From Candidatus Brocadiaceae bacterium (lineage in GTDB: Bacteria > Planctomycetota > Brocadiia > SM23-32): a stretch of DNA of 17,729 nt. Below the pieces are notes generated by a model that did no database searches, was not told the origin of the DNA, and was given only the letters and a program-made list of their open reading frames with translations. Where the stretch lies: the NCBI GenBank assembly GCA_003551785.1, contig PUNP01000604.1, positions 1 through 17,729 of the forward strand, given 5' to 3'. Position numbers and translations under genes: made by a program. Shown here piece after piece: positions 1 to 7,363 of the stretch. How positions within the stretch are numbered: the first letter of the stretch is position 1; every line of letters starts with the position of its first letter.

Positions 1-291
1 CCCAGCAAATACAGCAGCCAGGCGTCCGTCATGCAGACGCAACATGCTAACGCTCATTACATTGATCCATCCGGGTTCGGGGTTAAAGAAAAGCTCCGGT
101 TCACTCCAGCTCCGTGCTCCATCAACAGAACGGCGGATGAGGAGGCGTGCCGCAGAAAAATCACCACCGCCACAAAAATCACTGTAAACCAGCATAAGAG
201 TCCCGTCATTCAGTTCAACAGTTGCCCCTTCGCCCGAACGCATGCCGTCTGCAGCATGATCTTCTATAAGTAAATTTTCCTCATGTCTCAT
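1..291 (-). CDS. Sialidase-like BNR-repeat protein, N-terminal part, cut by window edge
   Basis: An open frame of 97 codons starts at the ATG at 291-289 and runs off the left edge without a stop. It begins MRHEENLLIEDHAADG and contains a beta-propeller strand pattern typical of the BNR/sialidase superfamily: RSGEGATVELNDGTLMLVYS, then a degenerate Asp-box SVDGARSW followed by SEPELFF, then a second strand ending LRLHDGRLAAVF. No signal peptide is visible in the first 30 residues. The start is supported by the homology-like beginning; the ribosome site is weak, a GGAG about 10 bases upstream. It lies 41 bp downstream of the aldo/keto reductase and is probably co-transcribed with it. The catalytic residues cannot be judged because most of the protein is outside the window. 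The plus-strand frame across the same bases shows no family features. Family call is fairly sure; substrate is unknown. Confidence 0.75.
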   Translation of the reverse strand, partial: MRHEENLLIEDHAADGMRSGEGATVELNDGTLMLVYSDFCGGGDFSAARLLIRRSVDGARSWSEPELFFNPEPGWINVMSVSMLRLHDGRLAAVFAG

Positions 292-332
292 TGCTTAATT
301 TGCTCCATAATGACATTTTCAATGTTAACAGT

Positions 333-1337
333 TCATTTTAATAATCGAGAAAAACGGTCAAGTATTGCGCTGATTCTCTCACCGTCTTCGTCGGGCAGTT
401 CAAACATTCCCGCTTTTGCATTTTCCCGAACTTGATTTTCCGACCTGGCCCCGACAAGTGCATGGCTGCATCCCGGCTGTGCAAGTGTCCAGGCTATTAC
501 CAACTGGGTAATGGAAAGGCCATGTTGGTCGGCAAAGGGTTGCAATTCGCCCAGCATATCCAGAATGCGCTGACGATTATCGGTGGAGAACCGGGACGAT
601 CTGCGGCGCTGGTCGCCTTCGGGAAATTCCCGATCCGGGGTAACTTTGCCGGTCAAAAGCCCCTGGGCAATGGGGGAATACGCCAAAAACGAAATGCCGT
701 GGTTCTTACAATAAGGCAGGTTGCTCTTTTCCAGTTCTCTGTCGAGCATCGAATACTTTTCCTGGTCGACGTCCAAATCACCGGCGGCTCTGTATTCATC
801 CATCTGCTGGGGCGTTGCATTGGAACAGCCTATCGACAGTATTTTCCCCTCTTTTTTAAGTTCCATCAGTGCTTTCATCGTATCGCTGATTTCAGTCGTG
901 GATTCCTGCCAATGCGTTTGGAGCAGATCAATCCTGCCTGTGTTCAGTCTTTTCAAGCTCTGTTCAACTTCCCATTTGATATTATCGGGGTCAAGACTTT
1001 TATACACTTCAATCGGCCCTTCGGATTTGATGATATTTTTATCTGAATTAAAATGGAGTTCTCCTTGCTTTTTATGCCAGATCAGGCCGCATTTTGTCGC
1101 AAGCACAACACTGTCTCTGCAATCAGATATAGCCTTCCCCACGACTTCTTCAGACCTGCCGAAACCGTAAACAGGTGCGGTGTCGATGAGATTAATACCG
1201 GAATCAATACCGGCCTTGATAGCCCTGATAGCTTTTTCATCATCAGAACCACCCCACATCCAACCACCGATCGCCCACGCGCCGAGTCCCACTACAGAAG
1301 CTTCAAGCTTTGATCCGCCAAGTTTCCTTTTCAACAT
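333..1337 (-). CDS. Aldo/keto reductase
   Basis: A 334-aa NAD(P)H-dependent aldo/keto reductase, usual length for the family, expected to be a soluble (beta/alpha)8 barrel reducing or oxidising a sugar or other carbonyl. The catalytic tetrad is visible: Asp52 and Tyr57 in NLIDTAPVYGFGRSE, Lys82 in VLATKCG, and His142 in LLQTHWQ. The later barrel signature GCSNATPQQM and the cofactor-binding region VGARSENQVRENA near the C-terminus are also present. The start at 1337 is well supported by GGAGGAG seven bases upstream. A candidate sigma-70 promoter lies just ahead. Fusion to carbohydrate genes on both sides suggests a sugar or sugar-acid substrate, in the manner of YajO/Tas-type reductases, but this is inference; the true substrate cannot be read from sequence. 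Confidence 0.93.
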   Translation of the reverse strand: MLKRKLGGSKLEASVVGLGAWAIGGWMWGGSDDEKAIRAIKAGIDSGINLIDTAPVYGFGRSEEVVGKAISDCRDSVVLATKCGLIWHKKQGELHFNSDKNIIKSEGPIEVYKSLDPDNIKWEVEQSLKRLNTGRIDLLQTHWQESTTEISDTMKALMELKKEGKILSIGCSNATPQQMDEYRAAGDLDVDQEKYSMLDRELEKSNLPYCKNHGISFLAYSPIAQGLLTGKVTPDREFPEGDQRRRSSRFSTDNRQRILDMLGELQPFADQHGLSITQLVIAWTLAQPGCSHALVGARSENQVRENAKAGMFELPDEDGERISAILDRFSRLLK

Positions 1338-1367
1338 AATCTACTCCTCCAAAGTTAAATTTACACG

Positions 1368-1397
1368 ATAAAAACGCATCATTATTTTCGTTTTCAA
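1368..1397 (-). promoter_or_regulatory. Candidate sigma-70-like promoter of the aldo/keto reductase gene
   Basis: Read on the minus strand there is TTGAAA (1397-1392), an 18-base gap, then TTTTAT (1373-1368), about 30 bases ahead of the ATG at 1337. The -35 box overlaps an 8-bp palindrome CAACGTTG (1395-1402), which could be an operator core. Spacing and sequence are plausible but the -10 match is only moderate, and no transcription evidence is available. Confidence 0.35.
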
Positions 1398-1451
1398 CGT
1401 TGTACATTCCTCATTGCATTCCCAAAGGACAATCAAAATACGCAGTCATTA

Positions 1452-1494
1452 CTCCCACGGGGACAAGCCCGGTGGGGAGATTGGGTGTCCCCAA
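1452..1494. repeat. Two adjacent hairpins, first of a local hairpin cluster
   Basis: Bases 1452-1461 and 1468-1479 form a bulged G+C-rich stem around the loop GACAAG-type sequence. Immediately beside it, TTGGG (1481-1485) pairs with CCCAA (1490-1494) across the loop TGTC. The first hairpin shares the core GGGG(A)CAAGCCC and the flank GTGG with the hairpin at 1521-1541, so the two are likely copies of one small repeat about 67 bp apart. Confidence 0.55.
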
Positions 1495-1520
1495 ACGGTA
1501 CTGGTAGTCAGTCATCAGAT

Positions 1521-1541
1521 CCACTGGGGCAAGCCCAGTGG
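1521..1541. repeat. Perfect 8-bp stem hairpin with CAAG-type loop
   Basis: CCACTGGG (1521-1528) and CCCAGTGG (1534-1541) are perfect inverted repeats around the loop GCAAG. Hairpins of this kind, G-run then CAAG then C-run, are a frequent style of bacterial extragenic palindrome. It is related in sequence to the hairpin at 1452-1479. No U-tract follows on either strand, so it does not look like an intrinsic terminator. Confidence 0.6.
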
Positions 1542-1623
1542 TGGTTCAATCACTTCGTTCAGGCTTGCCATCCGTTACCCTGGAGGTCTTGTTCACATGG
1601 TTTGCCTGATCAATGGTCGTTTC

Positions 1624-1646
1624 ACCACAGGCCTTGTCGCTGTGGT
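1624..1646. repeat. Perfect 7-bp stem hairpin
   Basis: ACCACAG (1624-1630) pairs perfectly with CTGTGGT (1640-1646) around a 9-base loop. It is the fourth hairpin within 200 bp in this gene-free stretch. No U-tract follows on either strand. Confidence 0.5.
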
Positions 1647-1706
1647 TATCATAACTTGCCTGAAATCAAAAGAAAAAGAACAACTTTGAGAACGGCATTC
1701 CCAGGG

Positions 1707-1836
1707 ATTTTCAAGCTTAATGGCTGAAAACACCCCCTCAAAAACGCCGCTAAGCCCTTATTTGAAACACACTGATAGCCGCAAGCCCTTGTCTGGCAAA
1801 CAGTTGTGCTCCTATGAAATGGTGACACCATTTCAT
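1707..1836. repeat. REP/MITE-like element, copy A (130 bp)
   Basis: The element begins with a hairpin, TTTTC-A-AGC (1708-1716) pairing with GCT-GAAAA (1723-1730), continues through a body beginning GAAAACACC, and ends with a 23-bp palindrome at 1814-1836. That palindrome has two perfect 11-bp arms around a single central A; its core is ATGGTGACACCAT. The same order of parts, with clearly alignable stretches (ATTTTCAAG, TTAA, GAAAACAC, AAG, GAAACA, ATGAAATGG), is found at 9602-9750. No protein is encoded. It may be a non-autonomous element moved by a REP-associated (RAYT-type) transposase elsewhere in the genome; that is inference. Confidence 0.6.
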
Positions 1837-1868
1837 ACCATTTCATATGCCATTTCATATGATTTCAT
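1814..1868. repeat. Palindrome followed by reiterated CATTTCAT half-sites
   Basis: After the perfect 11-1-11 palindrome at 1814-1836, its right half is repeated: ACCATTTCAT at 1827-1836 and again at 1837-1846, GCCATTTCAT at 1849-1858, and a worn copy ending ATTTCAT at 1859-1868. The last half-site contains the TGA stop (1867-1865) of the rhamnosidase gene. On the mRNA the palindrome would fold into an 11-bp stem just beyond the stop codon; lacking a U-tract, it is more likely a 3' stabiliser than a terminator. Confidence 0.7.
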
Positions 1869-4438
1869 ATGTGTGAACTCGGGACGAACACCTCGATCGC
1901 GCGCCGGTTTTCGAAGCCCATCCGTGGGACGACCGCGCCCCAGGGCATGGTGGCGCGGTCGTCCGGATCGACCGGCTCCCCATCAACGAGGACTCTTCTG
2001 TCCGGCTCGACGCATGGCAGATCGAGGAGGACGCGTTTGACCCGTTCGGGCACGGAGATTTCAATCCGGTCGCCGCCCTCCCCACGGCGGAACGACAGCG
2101 AGCAGGTTCCGCCCTCGACGGGGAAGTCGCCACGGAACTCGCGCAGCGGCCCGGCGTTGGGCGCGAAGCGCGCCGCCGCGAAGCCCGGATCGAGGGGCTC
2201 GATGCCGCAAAGCCCGGTCAAAAGCGCATAGGGCAATCCAACCACGCCCGCACCCTGAACCGCAGACCGGTCGTTACGGGTCCGCCACGACCCCGCCGTT
2301 GTCTCCCAGTGATCCGACCAGTTCTCGGGGACGGTCTCCAGCCCCCGCGCAAACACCTTGCCGAAATGGCGCTCGACCCAGGCAAGGCACAGATCCGGGC
2401 GTCCGGCCCGCAGCAGCCCCGGAGCCACGGAATACCAGCCCGCATTGGCCATGCTGAACCATTCCGGGTGCTCCTCCCATGCGGCGCATACCGCACGCAT
2501 CTGCTCCGGCGTGGCGATGTCGCTGCAGAGCGCGTACGAGTTGGCTTGCTGGCCTATGTTGTTTTGCTCCGAGACCCTGGGCAGATCGAGGAATACTCCG
2601 CGCTTTTCATCAAAGTATTCCTTCTTGAGCCGTTTCTGCACCCGGCGGACGGTTTCCATGCGGCGGGCGTTGGCGAAGTCCATCCCGATGATTTCGAAGA
2701 CGCGGCATGATGCCTTCAGCGCATCGGCCAGGTAGGCGTGAAGCAAGAAACTCTGTCGGTTGCGGAGCGTGTATCCCCAGTCGAAGTAGGAGAAGTAAGG
2801 CATTGCGGTGACCCGCCCGTCCCCATCGAGGCAGGAATCCATGAACCTTGCCGCCAGTTCCAGGCCGGGTGCCAGCTCCTCCAGCAGGCCGCGGTCGCCA
2901 GTCAACAGGTAATATTCGTACAAGTAAGGCGGCACCAGCAAGCCGTTATCGTAGACGCCGCCGACCAGTCCCGTAGCGTTTTCATACCAGCCGTTGACAT
3001 CGCGGTTTTCCTCGCACTGGCGGAAGTAGCGTTTCACCATACCGCACTGCCCGAAGAATGAATAGATCGTCCTGAGCAGCGGTGCGCAGTCGCCGGTGTG
3101 GTGCCGGCGCTCACGGTTAGCGTTGTCCATCATGTTGCCGACCGTGGTCAGTTCCGCGGTCAGCCGCGTCGCTTCCACCGCACGGTTGACCAGCGCGCTG
3201 TCGCACTCGAACCCGCCCCGGCGCTCGAACGGATACTCGACCTGCTCGGCCCAGAGCTCCAGCAGCGCAATTCGCCCGCAGGGCGCCGCGCCGAATGCGG
3301 TTGAATTGGCATGACGAAAGGTGAGCTGCACATAACGAAACTGCCGCCAGTCGAAACTTTGCCACGACTGCCCGCCAGGCGCGGCTAAGTACTGGTCAGC
3401 CTGAGAGTGCGGCGTGTACGGGACGACGCGACCGTCAATTAGCCGGGTGGCATAGCCGATGTCCACCACCGTCGCCCCATCGCAGTCCAGCCGGAAGCCG
3501 AGACGGGCGTTCATGACCCGGCCGAAGTCGAGGATAATTGTCGGGTCGCGAAGCCCGTCGAAGGTGTCAAAGGACTCTTTGGCATCCGAACAGCGAACCT
3601 CGCAGCCCTCCGCACCCTCGATCAGGCGCTCCGGCCGTTCGACTACGGCTTTGGTTAGAGGCTGGATATGCTCGATACTCATGCGCTCGGCGGTGTTGTT
3701 CCAGCTGGGTTCATAGTGCTCGATGACTTCGCCCGCGGAAACAATGGCTGCCGGACGGCATTGGGTATAGCGCAGTGGCTCCAACTCCGAGGGAATCACG
3801 TTGACCCAGGGGAAAATCCGAGCGGCATGCACCTGGCAGAAACAGTTAAACAGCGGCTGGTGTGTCTCTCTCAGGGCGGCTATTGCCGCCGGCCAGGACG
3901 AGTCGTCATAGCCCGGCAGCTCCCAGCCCGGCTGGTATTGGCGGGCGTCGAAGAATTCCGGCAGAAAAGTCACCCCCATCCTGACGGACGGCTCGGTGAA
4001 GGCAGGGCATGGGCGCGCTTTCCAGGTGGTGTCGCTGACGCAGACCGCTTCGCCGCCGATGTCGAGCTGACAGAGCAGGCCCCGGTACTTGTGGACGTGG
4101 TGGATGCGGTTGTCGCGCTTCGCCTGGTGGGACGCCAGCACCGCCAGGACGTTCTCTCCGGCGCGCAGGGTGGAGGACACGTCGTAGATATCGTAGCGCT
4201 TGCGGCGGTAATGCGCCAGGTGCGGGCCGATGCCAACCCGGCGCCCGTTCACGAACACATGATATTTGTCGCTCGCGGTGAGGTACAGCCTCGCGTCGGC
4301 GCGGCCCCCGGAGACCGTGAAGGTCTTGCGGAAGCAGGCGAAGGCGTAGTCGCCGCCTGCGTCCCTGCTCCATATCCAGTACCCCTCCCATCGCGACGTC
4401 CGCTGCGTTTCCTCCTTCGATTCACTGTCCATTACCAT
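1865..4438 (-). CDS. Alpha-L-rhamnosidase, GH78-like
   Basis: An 857-aa protein (start at 4438) with N-terminal beta-sandwich strands of the rhamnosidase type (WIWS, FRKTF, YHVFVNGRRVG, near residues 20-70) and an (alpha/alpha)6 barrel. The barrel carries DNANRERRHHTGD: Asp438, Glu443 and Asp450 fall at spacings 0, +5 and +12, matching Asp567, Glu572 (general acid) and Asp579 of Bacillus GH78 RhaB. Glu712 in SDHWETT fits the catalytic base. It should release terminal alpha-L-rhamnose by inversion. No signal peptide is visible, so cytoplasmic action is likely. The ATG at 4438 is preferred because AAGGAG lies 9 bases upstream; an in-frame ATG at 4456 has no ribosome site. The gene is far richer in G+C than its neighbours (42 of 60 at 2041-2100, 39 of 60 at 4141-4200), suggesting separate acquisition. 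GH78 is the best fit; a neighbouring inverting family is possible. Confidence 0.87.
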   Translation of the reverse strand: MVMDSESKEETQRTSRWEGYWIWSRDAGGDYAFACFRKTFTVSGGRADARLYLTASDKYHVFVNGRRVGIGPHLAHYRRKRYDIYDVSSTLRAGENVLAVLASHQAKRDNRIHHVHKYRGLLCQLDIGGEAVCVSDTTWKARPCPAFTEPSVRMGVTFLPEFFDARQYQPGWELPGYDDSSWPAAIAALRETHQPLFNCFCQVHAARIFPWVNVIPSELEPLRYTQCRPAAIVSAGEVIEHYEPSWNNTAERMSIEHIQPLTKAVVERPERLIEGAEGCEVRCSDAKESFDTFDGLRDPTIILDFGRVMNARLGFRLDCDGATVVDIGYATRLIDGRVVPYTPHSQADQYLAAPGGQSWQSFDWRQFRYVQLTFRHANSTAFGAAPCGRIALLELWAEQVEYPFERRGGFECDSALVNRAVEATRLTAELTTVGNMMDNANRERRHHTGDCAPLLRTIYSFFGQCGMVKRYFRQCEENRDVNGWYENATGLVGGVYDNGLLVPPYLYEYYLLTGDRGLLEELAPGLELAARFMDSCLDGDGRVTAMPYFSYFDWGYTLRNRQSFLLHAYLADALKASCRVFEIIGMDFANARRMETVRRVQKRLKKEYFDEKRGVFLDLPRVSEQNNIGQQANSYALCSDIATPEQMRAVCAAWEEHPEWFSMANAGWYSVAPGLLRAGRPDLCLAWVERHFGKVFARGLETVPENWSDHWETTAGSWRTRNDRSAVQGAGVVGLPYALLTGLCGIEPLDPGFAAARFAPNAGPLREFRGDFPVEGGTCSLSFRRGEGGDRIEISVPERVKRVLLDLPCVEPDRRVLVDGEPVDPDDRATMPWGAVVPRMGFENRRAIEVFVPSSHI

Positions 4439-4517
4439 CTTCCTGTTCTCCTTCATTGATTTTTTGATTTTGCCGCTTTTTGAACTTTTGGCGATTCTGC
4501 ATGGTTATCATGGTTGT

Positions 4518-7295
4518 CTACTCGGATGATTCAAAGGTCAGGCTGACTCCGGGTGCGGCGGCAACATCCCTGTCACGCAGAGCGGGGGGAAGCGCTATGC
4601 GGTAGTCGAAGCCTGAGGCCATCCGCTCCCACTCCACGCCGATAAGGCCGAAATGGGTGTTCAGTTGTGCTCTGAGACGCTTGCTTCCACCGTGGTATGG
4701 GCAGACACCGATCACGGCGAAGCCGGGTTCGGCCGGGTACAGTCCGGCATGATACCGCGCCAGGTGATAGGCCAGCGAAGACCCCGTACCCTGGCACAAT
4801 GACTTATGCGGCGTCCAGAACTCCCAGATCGTTCCGGCGGGAGCTTTCGTCATTTTTTCATGCCGCCGTATCCACTCGAAAGCCGTCAGGTGAAGCCCGG
4901 CCTCGAACAGCGCCTCGCCGGCAATCAATGCGAAATCCGGACTTGCCGGAATGATGTCGTCCCACGCACGGCACTCCTCGAAGGCGGTTTGCAGGACGCT
5001 CCGGCAATCATCAGGCGGCAGCGCCCCGTAAAGCGCACAGGCGGCATTCGCCTGCTGAGAGAAGTTCTGTTCCGCCAGCTGGTTGTACAACCCGTCCCGG
5101 AAAAGATTCTTCGCGCGGTCGAAAAGCAGTTTCTTCATCGAACGCGCGGTCTCATCGGCCATGGACGCACAACACGCGGCGGTTTCGGCTGCGCCGACGG
5201 CACCCGCCAGCTCACCGACCATGGCCAGAGCGCCCAGGTAGTAGGCGTTCATGCCGGTCAATACGCCGCCATCACCCTTCGCTCTGAAATCACCGCCGGG
5301 GGCATAAGAATACATCTGCACGCCCCAGTCTAACCACACTGTTTCGATATCTTCAAGCAGGCCGTCCTGGTTCCGGTATGTTTCCCAGTGCGAGAGAATT
5401 TTCTCAAGCACCGGCAGCAGTCGCTCGGCCAGTGCCGTATCACCGTGGTAAAGGTAGTTGCGCCAGACGGCGCGGATGTACAGCCCCACATGGCATTGGT
5501 AGTGCGGTTTGCCCCGGCGCCATGCCCCCGGTGCGTATCCCTGGAGAGCACCATTCGGTTCCTGATGGAATGCAAATTCACTCAGGACCTTCTTCGCTTT
5601 CTCCCGGCCACCCCCGAATACGTAGTATCCGGCTGCAATGTTCGGTGGTGAGCTGCAAAGCCACTGACCGTGCTCTCTCTCGGAGTTGTCCATGTAAATC
5701 TCATCGCAGCATATCTGCGCGGTGCGCACCGAAGCCTTCCATATCCGGTTCAAAACCTCATCGTCCGTATCATAAGATGAGGAAGCCGCGTCGAGAAAGA
5801 GGCGCTCCTCAACCTTAAGTTCCCCGACAGAAACCTGACCTTCAAAGCCTTCAAACGCCATATCAAGGTAAACAAATGTTCTGTCTTCGAACCCTTCATA
5901 CATTGAAATGCCGGCCGGCACCTTCACAACATCAACCGCCTTCCCTCCGTTACGGGAGCATTCAACCGCTCCCAGGCCGGCCTCAAAGCCGTAGGAGAGG
6001 TAGATACGTCCTGGGGAAGAAGCTTCAATGCGGAAAGACACCTTGCCTTTCTTCACACAGGCGAAGTCGAAGAGAACGAACTGGCGCTGCTTGCCGCGAA
6101 TACTTTCAAAGGAAAACGCGCCCGGAGATTCGCGCACTTTCAGCGACTCCAGCGGCTTTGAAACATCACGCGCCGCCAACGCGTTGTCCAGTTCGACTTC
6201 CCGTCTTACCGGAGTAATATCACGACCGTCGGCGGTTTGCCAACGGATTTGCCCCTCCGGCATCCCGTGGATAATCAGCGAGAACCATAACCCGGCCGCA
6301 CCGTGGCCGGATGTCTTTCCTTGGAGGTGAAAGAACCGCTTGTGATCGTCCGAGAACTGTAAGACTATATCATTTTCCCCATTCTCTATAACACCTTCGC
6401 CAAAAGCGGTCAGGTAATCCTTCTGTTTCTGCATGTCCTTACCGGGCAGGAAATTCCTTTCGGCGATCCTGGATTCGTTAAGGGTCAGCTCACACGCGCA
6501 ATAATCCGAGGCAGCGAACCGTATTCTCCGCCGCTCCGGTGATTCAACCACCGCCCGCAGCGTACCGGCGCCGGCACCAAAAACATCGTGGAGATTAAAG
6601 CACAACACCTCCGAGCCCGGCGTCCATGTACCGGAATCCAGAATCTGCGCCGGGACATGCTTATCGAGTCTTTTGTGATCATCCGTCCATTCAAATAACG
6701 GCGGCAGCGACGCACTATTGACCAGGTACGGTTTGACGTAACAGATGTTCCCGGGCGTGCCCCGGACGCCGGCTGCGGAATCCGGCACAAGGTTCATCCT
6801 CTCAAAACAATGTGTAAAAAAAAACTGGCGCGACGGTCGCCAGTCTTGCAGCACCGAAACGTCCCATTCAGTATCAGTAGTGAGAAACGGCTCTTCGGCA
6901 TCATCAGCACGCATTTCGCACCACAAGAGCGGGTGAAAGCGGACATAATTCTTGTTGGCAAATGTATCCGAACGAACAAGGAATTCAATGGTGTTATCTC
7001 CTCCTGTGAGTGCGGCGGCGATCGCCTCCGCGCGGTTGCGCTGCATCAGTAGGTAGCGCTCGCCGCTGAAGTAGTTACGGCGGCTGATTACGCGCACACC
7101 GTTTACGAACACCTCATAATGCCGGTCCGCAACGACCAACAATTCGGCCGCCGCGGGCTTTTCCTCGAGCGCAAACGACCGCCGCGCCAGCCAGTAGATG
7201 TACGATGTGTACTCCCCGGGCCATGCACCGGACTCGACAGGTGAAATAATCGCCCCGTTTTCAAAAACTAATTGTTGCTGAAACACGTTTTCCAT
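4518..7295 (-). CDS. Rhamnosidase-like glycosidase, large, with altered active-site Asp
   Basis: A 925-aa protein with the multi-domain layout of bacterial alpha-L-rhamnosidases: beta-sandwich strands near residues 30-70 (RSFAL, HYEVFVNGVRVISR), further beta domains to about 500, an (alpha/alpha)6 barrel at roughly 505-850, and a C-terminal beta domain. The barrel motif is DNSEREHGQWLCS: Asp536 and Glu541 match the GH78 positions 0 and +5, but the +12 Asp is Ser548. Glu825 in TIWEFW, followed by QGTGSSLAYHLARYH, fits the catalytic base region. It probably removes rhamnose or a related sugar; the Ser change may alter substrate recognition. No signal peptide is visible. It is a distant paralogue of the next gene at 1865-4438, about 79 bp away. 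The start at 7295 has only a weak upstream AAAGG. It lies 56 bp after the sialidase-fold gene, with a palindrome in the gap. Confidence 0.82.
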   Translation of the reverse strand: MENVFQQQLVFENGAIISPVESGAWPGEYTSYIYWLARRSFALEEKPAAAELLVVADRHYEVFVNGVRVISRRNYFSGERYLLMQRNRAEAIAAALTGGDNTIEFLVRSDTFANKNYVRFHPLLWCEMRADDAEEPFLTTDTEWDVSVLQDWRPSRQFFFTHCFERMNLVPDSAAGVRGTPGNICYVKPYLVNSASLPPLFEWTDDHKRLDKHVPAQILDSGTWTPGSEVLCFNLHDVFGAGAGTLRAVVESPERRRIRFAASDYCACELTLNESRIAERNFLPGKDMQKQKDYLTAFGEGVIENGENDIVLQFSDDHKRFFHLQGKTSGHGAAGLWFSLIIHGMPEGQIRWQTADGRDITPVRREVELDNALAARDVSKPLESLKVRESPGAFSFESIRGKQRQFVLFDFACVKKGKVSFRIEASSPGRIYLSYGFEAGLGAVECSRNGGKAVDVVKVPAGISMYEGFEDRTFVYLDMAFEGFEGQVSVGELKVEERLFLDAASSSYDTDDEVLNRIWKASVRTAQICCDEIYMDNSEREHGQWLCSSPPNIAAGYYVFGGGREKAKKVLSEFAFHQEPNGALQGYAPGAWRRGKPHYQCHVGLYIRAVWRNYLYHGDTALAERLLPVLEKILSHWETYRNQDGLLEDIETVWLDWGVQMYSYAPGGDFRAKGDGGVLTGMNAYYLGALAMVGELAGAVGAAETAACCASMADETARSMKKLLFDRAKNLFRDGLYNQLAEQNFSQQANAACALYGALPPDDCRSVLQTAFEECRAWDDIIPASPDFALIAGEALFEAGLHLTAFEWIRRHEKMTKAPAGTIWEFWTPHKSLCQGTGSSLAYHLARYHAGLYPAEPGFAVIGVCPYHGGSKRLRAQLNTHFGLIGVEWERMASGFDYRIALPPALRDRDVAAAPGVSLTFESSE

Positions 7296-7329
7296 ATATC
7301 ACTCATACCTTTAATTTAGATTGTCCATA

Positions 7330-7363
7330 AAATGGTGACACCATTTGATACCTACCATTTGAT
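7330..7363. repeat. Palindrome with CATTTGAT half-sites, third locus of the family
   Basis: AAATGGTG (7330-7337) and CACCATTT (7339-7346) are perfect arms around a central A, giving the same core as at 1814-1836. The half-site ACCATTTGAT (7340-7349) recurs at 7354-7363. Here the half-sites have G where the 1814-1868 copies have C. The second half-site lies inside the coding sequence of the upstream gene: it encodes the last residues Ile-Lys-Trp before the TAG at 7354-7352. The longer body seen at 1707 and 9602 is absent here. Confidence 0.65.

Larger units (their letters stand above)
1338..1864. other. 527-bp gene-free stretch dense in hairpins and repeats
   Basis: This is the largest gene-free interval in the window. 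From the aldo/keto reductase side it holds a candidate promoter (about 1368-1397), four short hairpins between 1452 and 1646, and a longer repeat element from 1707 to 1836 that ends in a palindrome followed by reiterated half-sites up to the stop codon of the rhamnosidase gene. The short open frames that cross it on both strands have no recognisable domains or convincing ribosome sites and are not reported. I see no tRNA or transposase remnant. It looks like a repeat-colonised boundary separating the G+C-rich rhamnosidase gene from the aldo/keto reductase transcript. Confidence 0.7.

Noticed and set aside
31..273. An 80-codon plus-strand open frame at the left edge
   Set aside because: The minus strand of the same bases encodes a clear BNR/sialidase N-terminus; the plus-strand product has no family features.
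1814..1836. Intrinsic terminator for the rhamnosidase gene
   Set aside because: The stem is strong, but no U-tract follows on the minus strand and the same palindrome recurs as part of a repeat family.
1814..1868. CRISPR-like short repeat array
   Set aside because: The repeated units are 10-12 bases with almost no spacers and derive from half of a palindrome; no cas genes are present.
1414..2040. Short open frames on both strands in the repeat-rich stretch
   Set aside because: They run through hairpins and repeats, lack ribosome sites and domains, and one continues antisense into the rhamnosidase gene.
3668..4459. A 263-codon plus-strand open frame
   Set aside because: It is antisense to the G+C-rich rhamnosidase gene, where a lack of A+T-rich stop codons produces long chance frames. 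No recognisable motifs are present.
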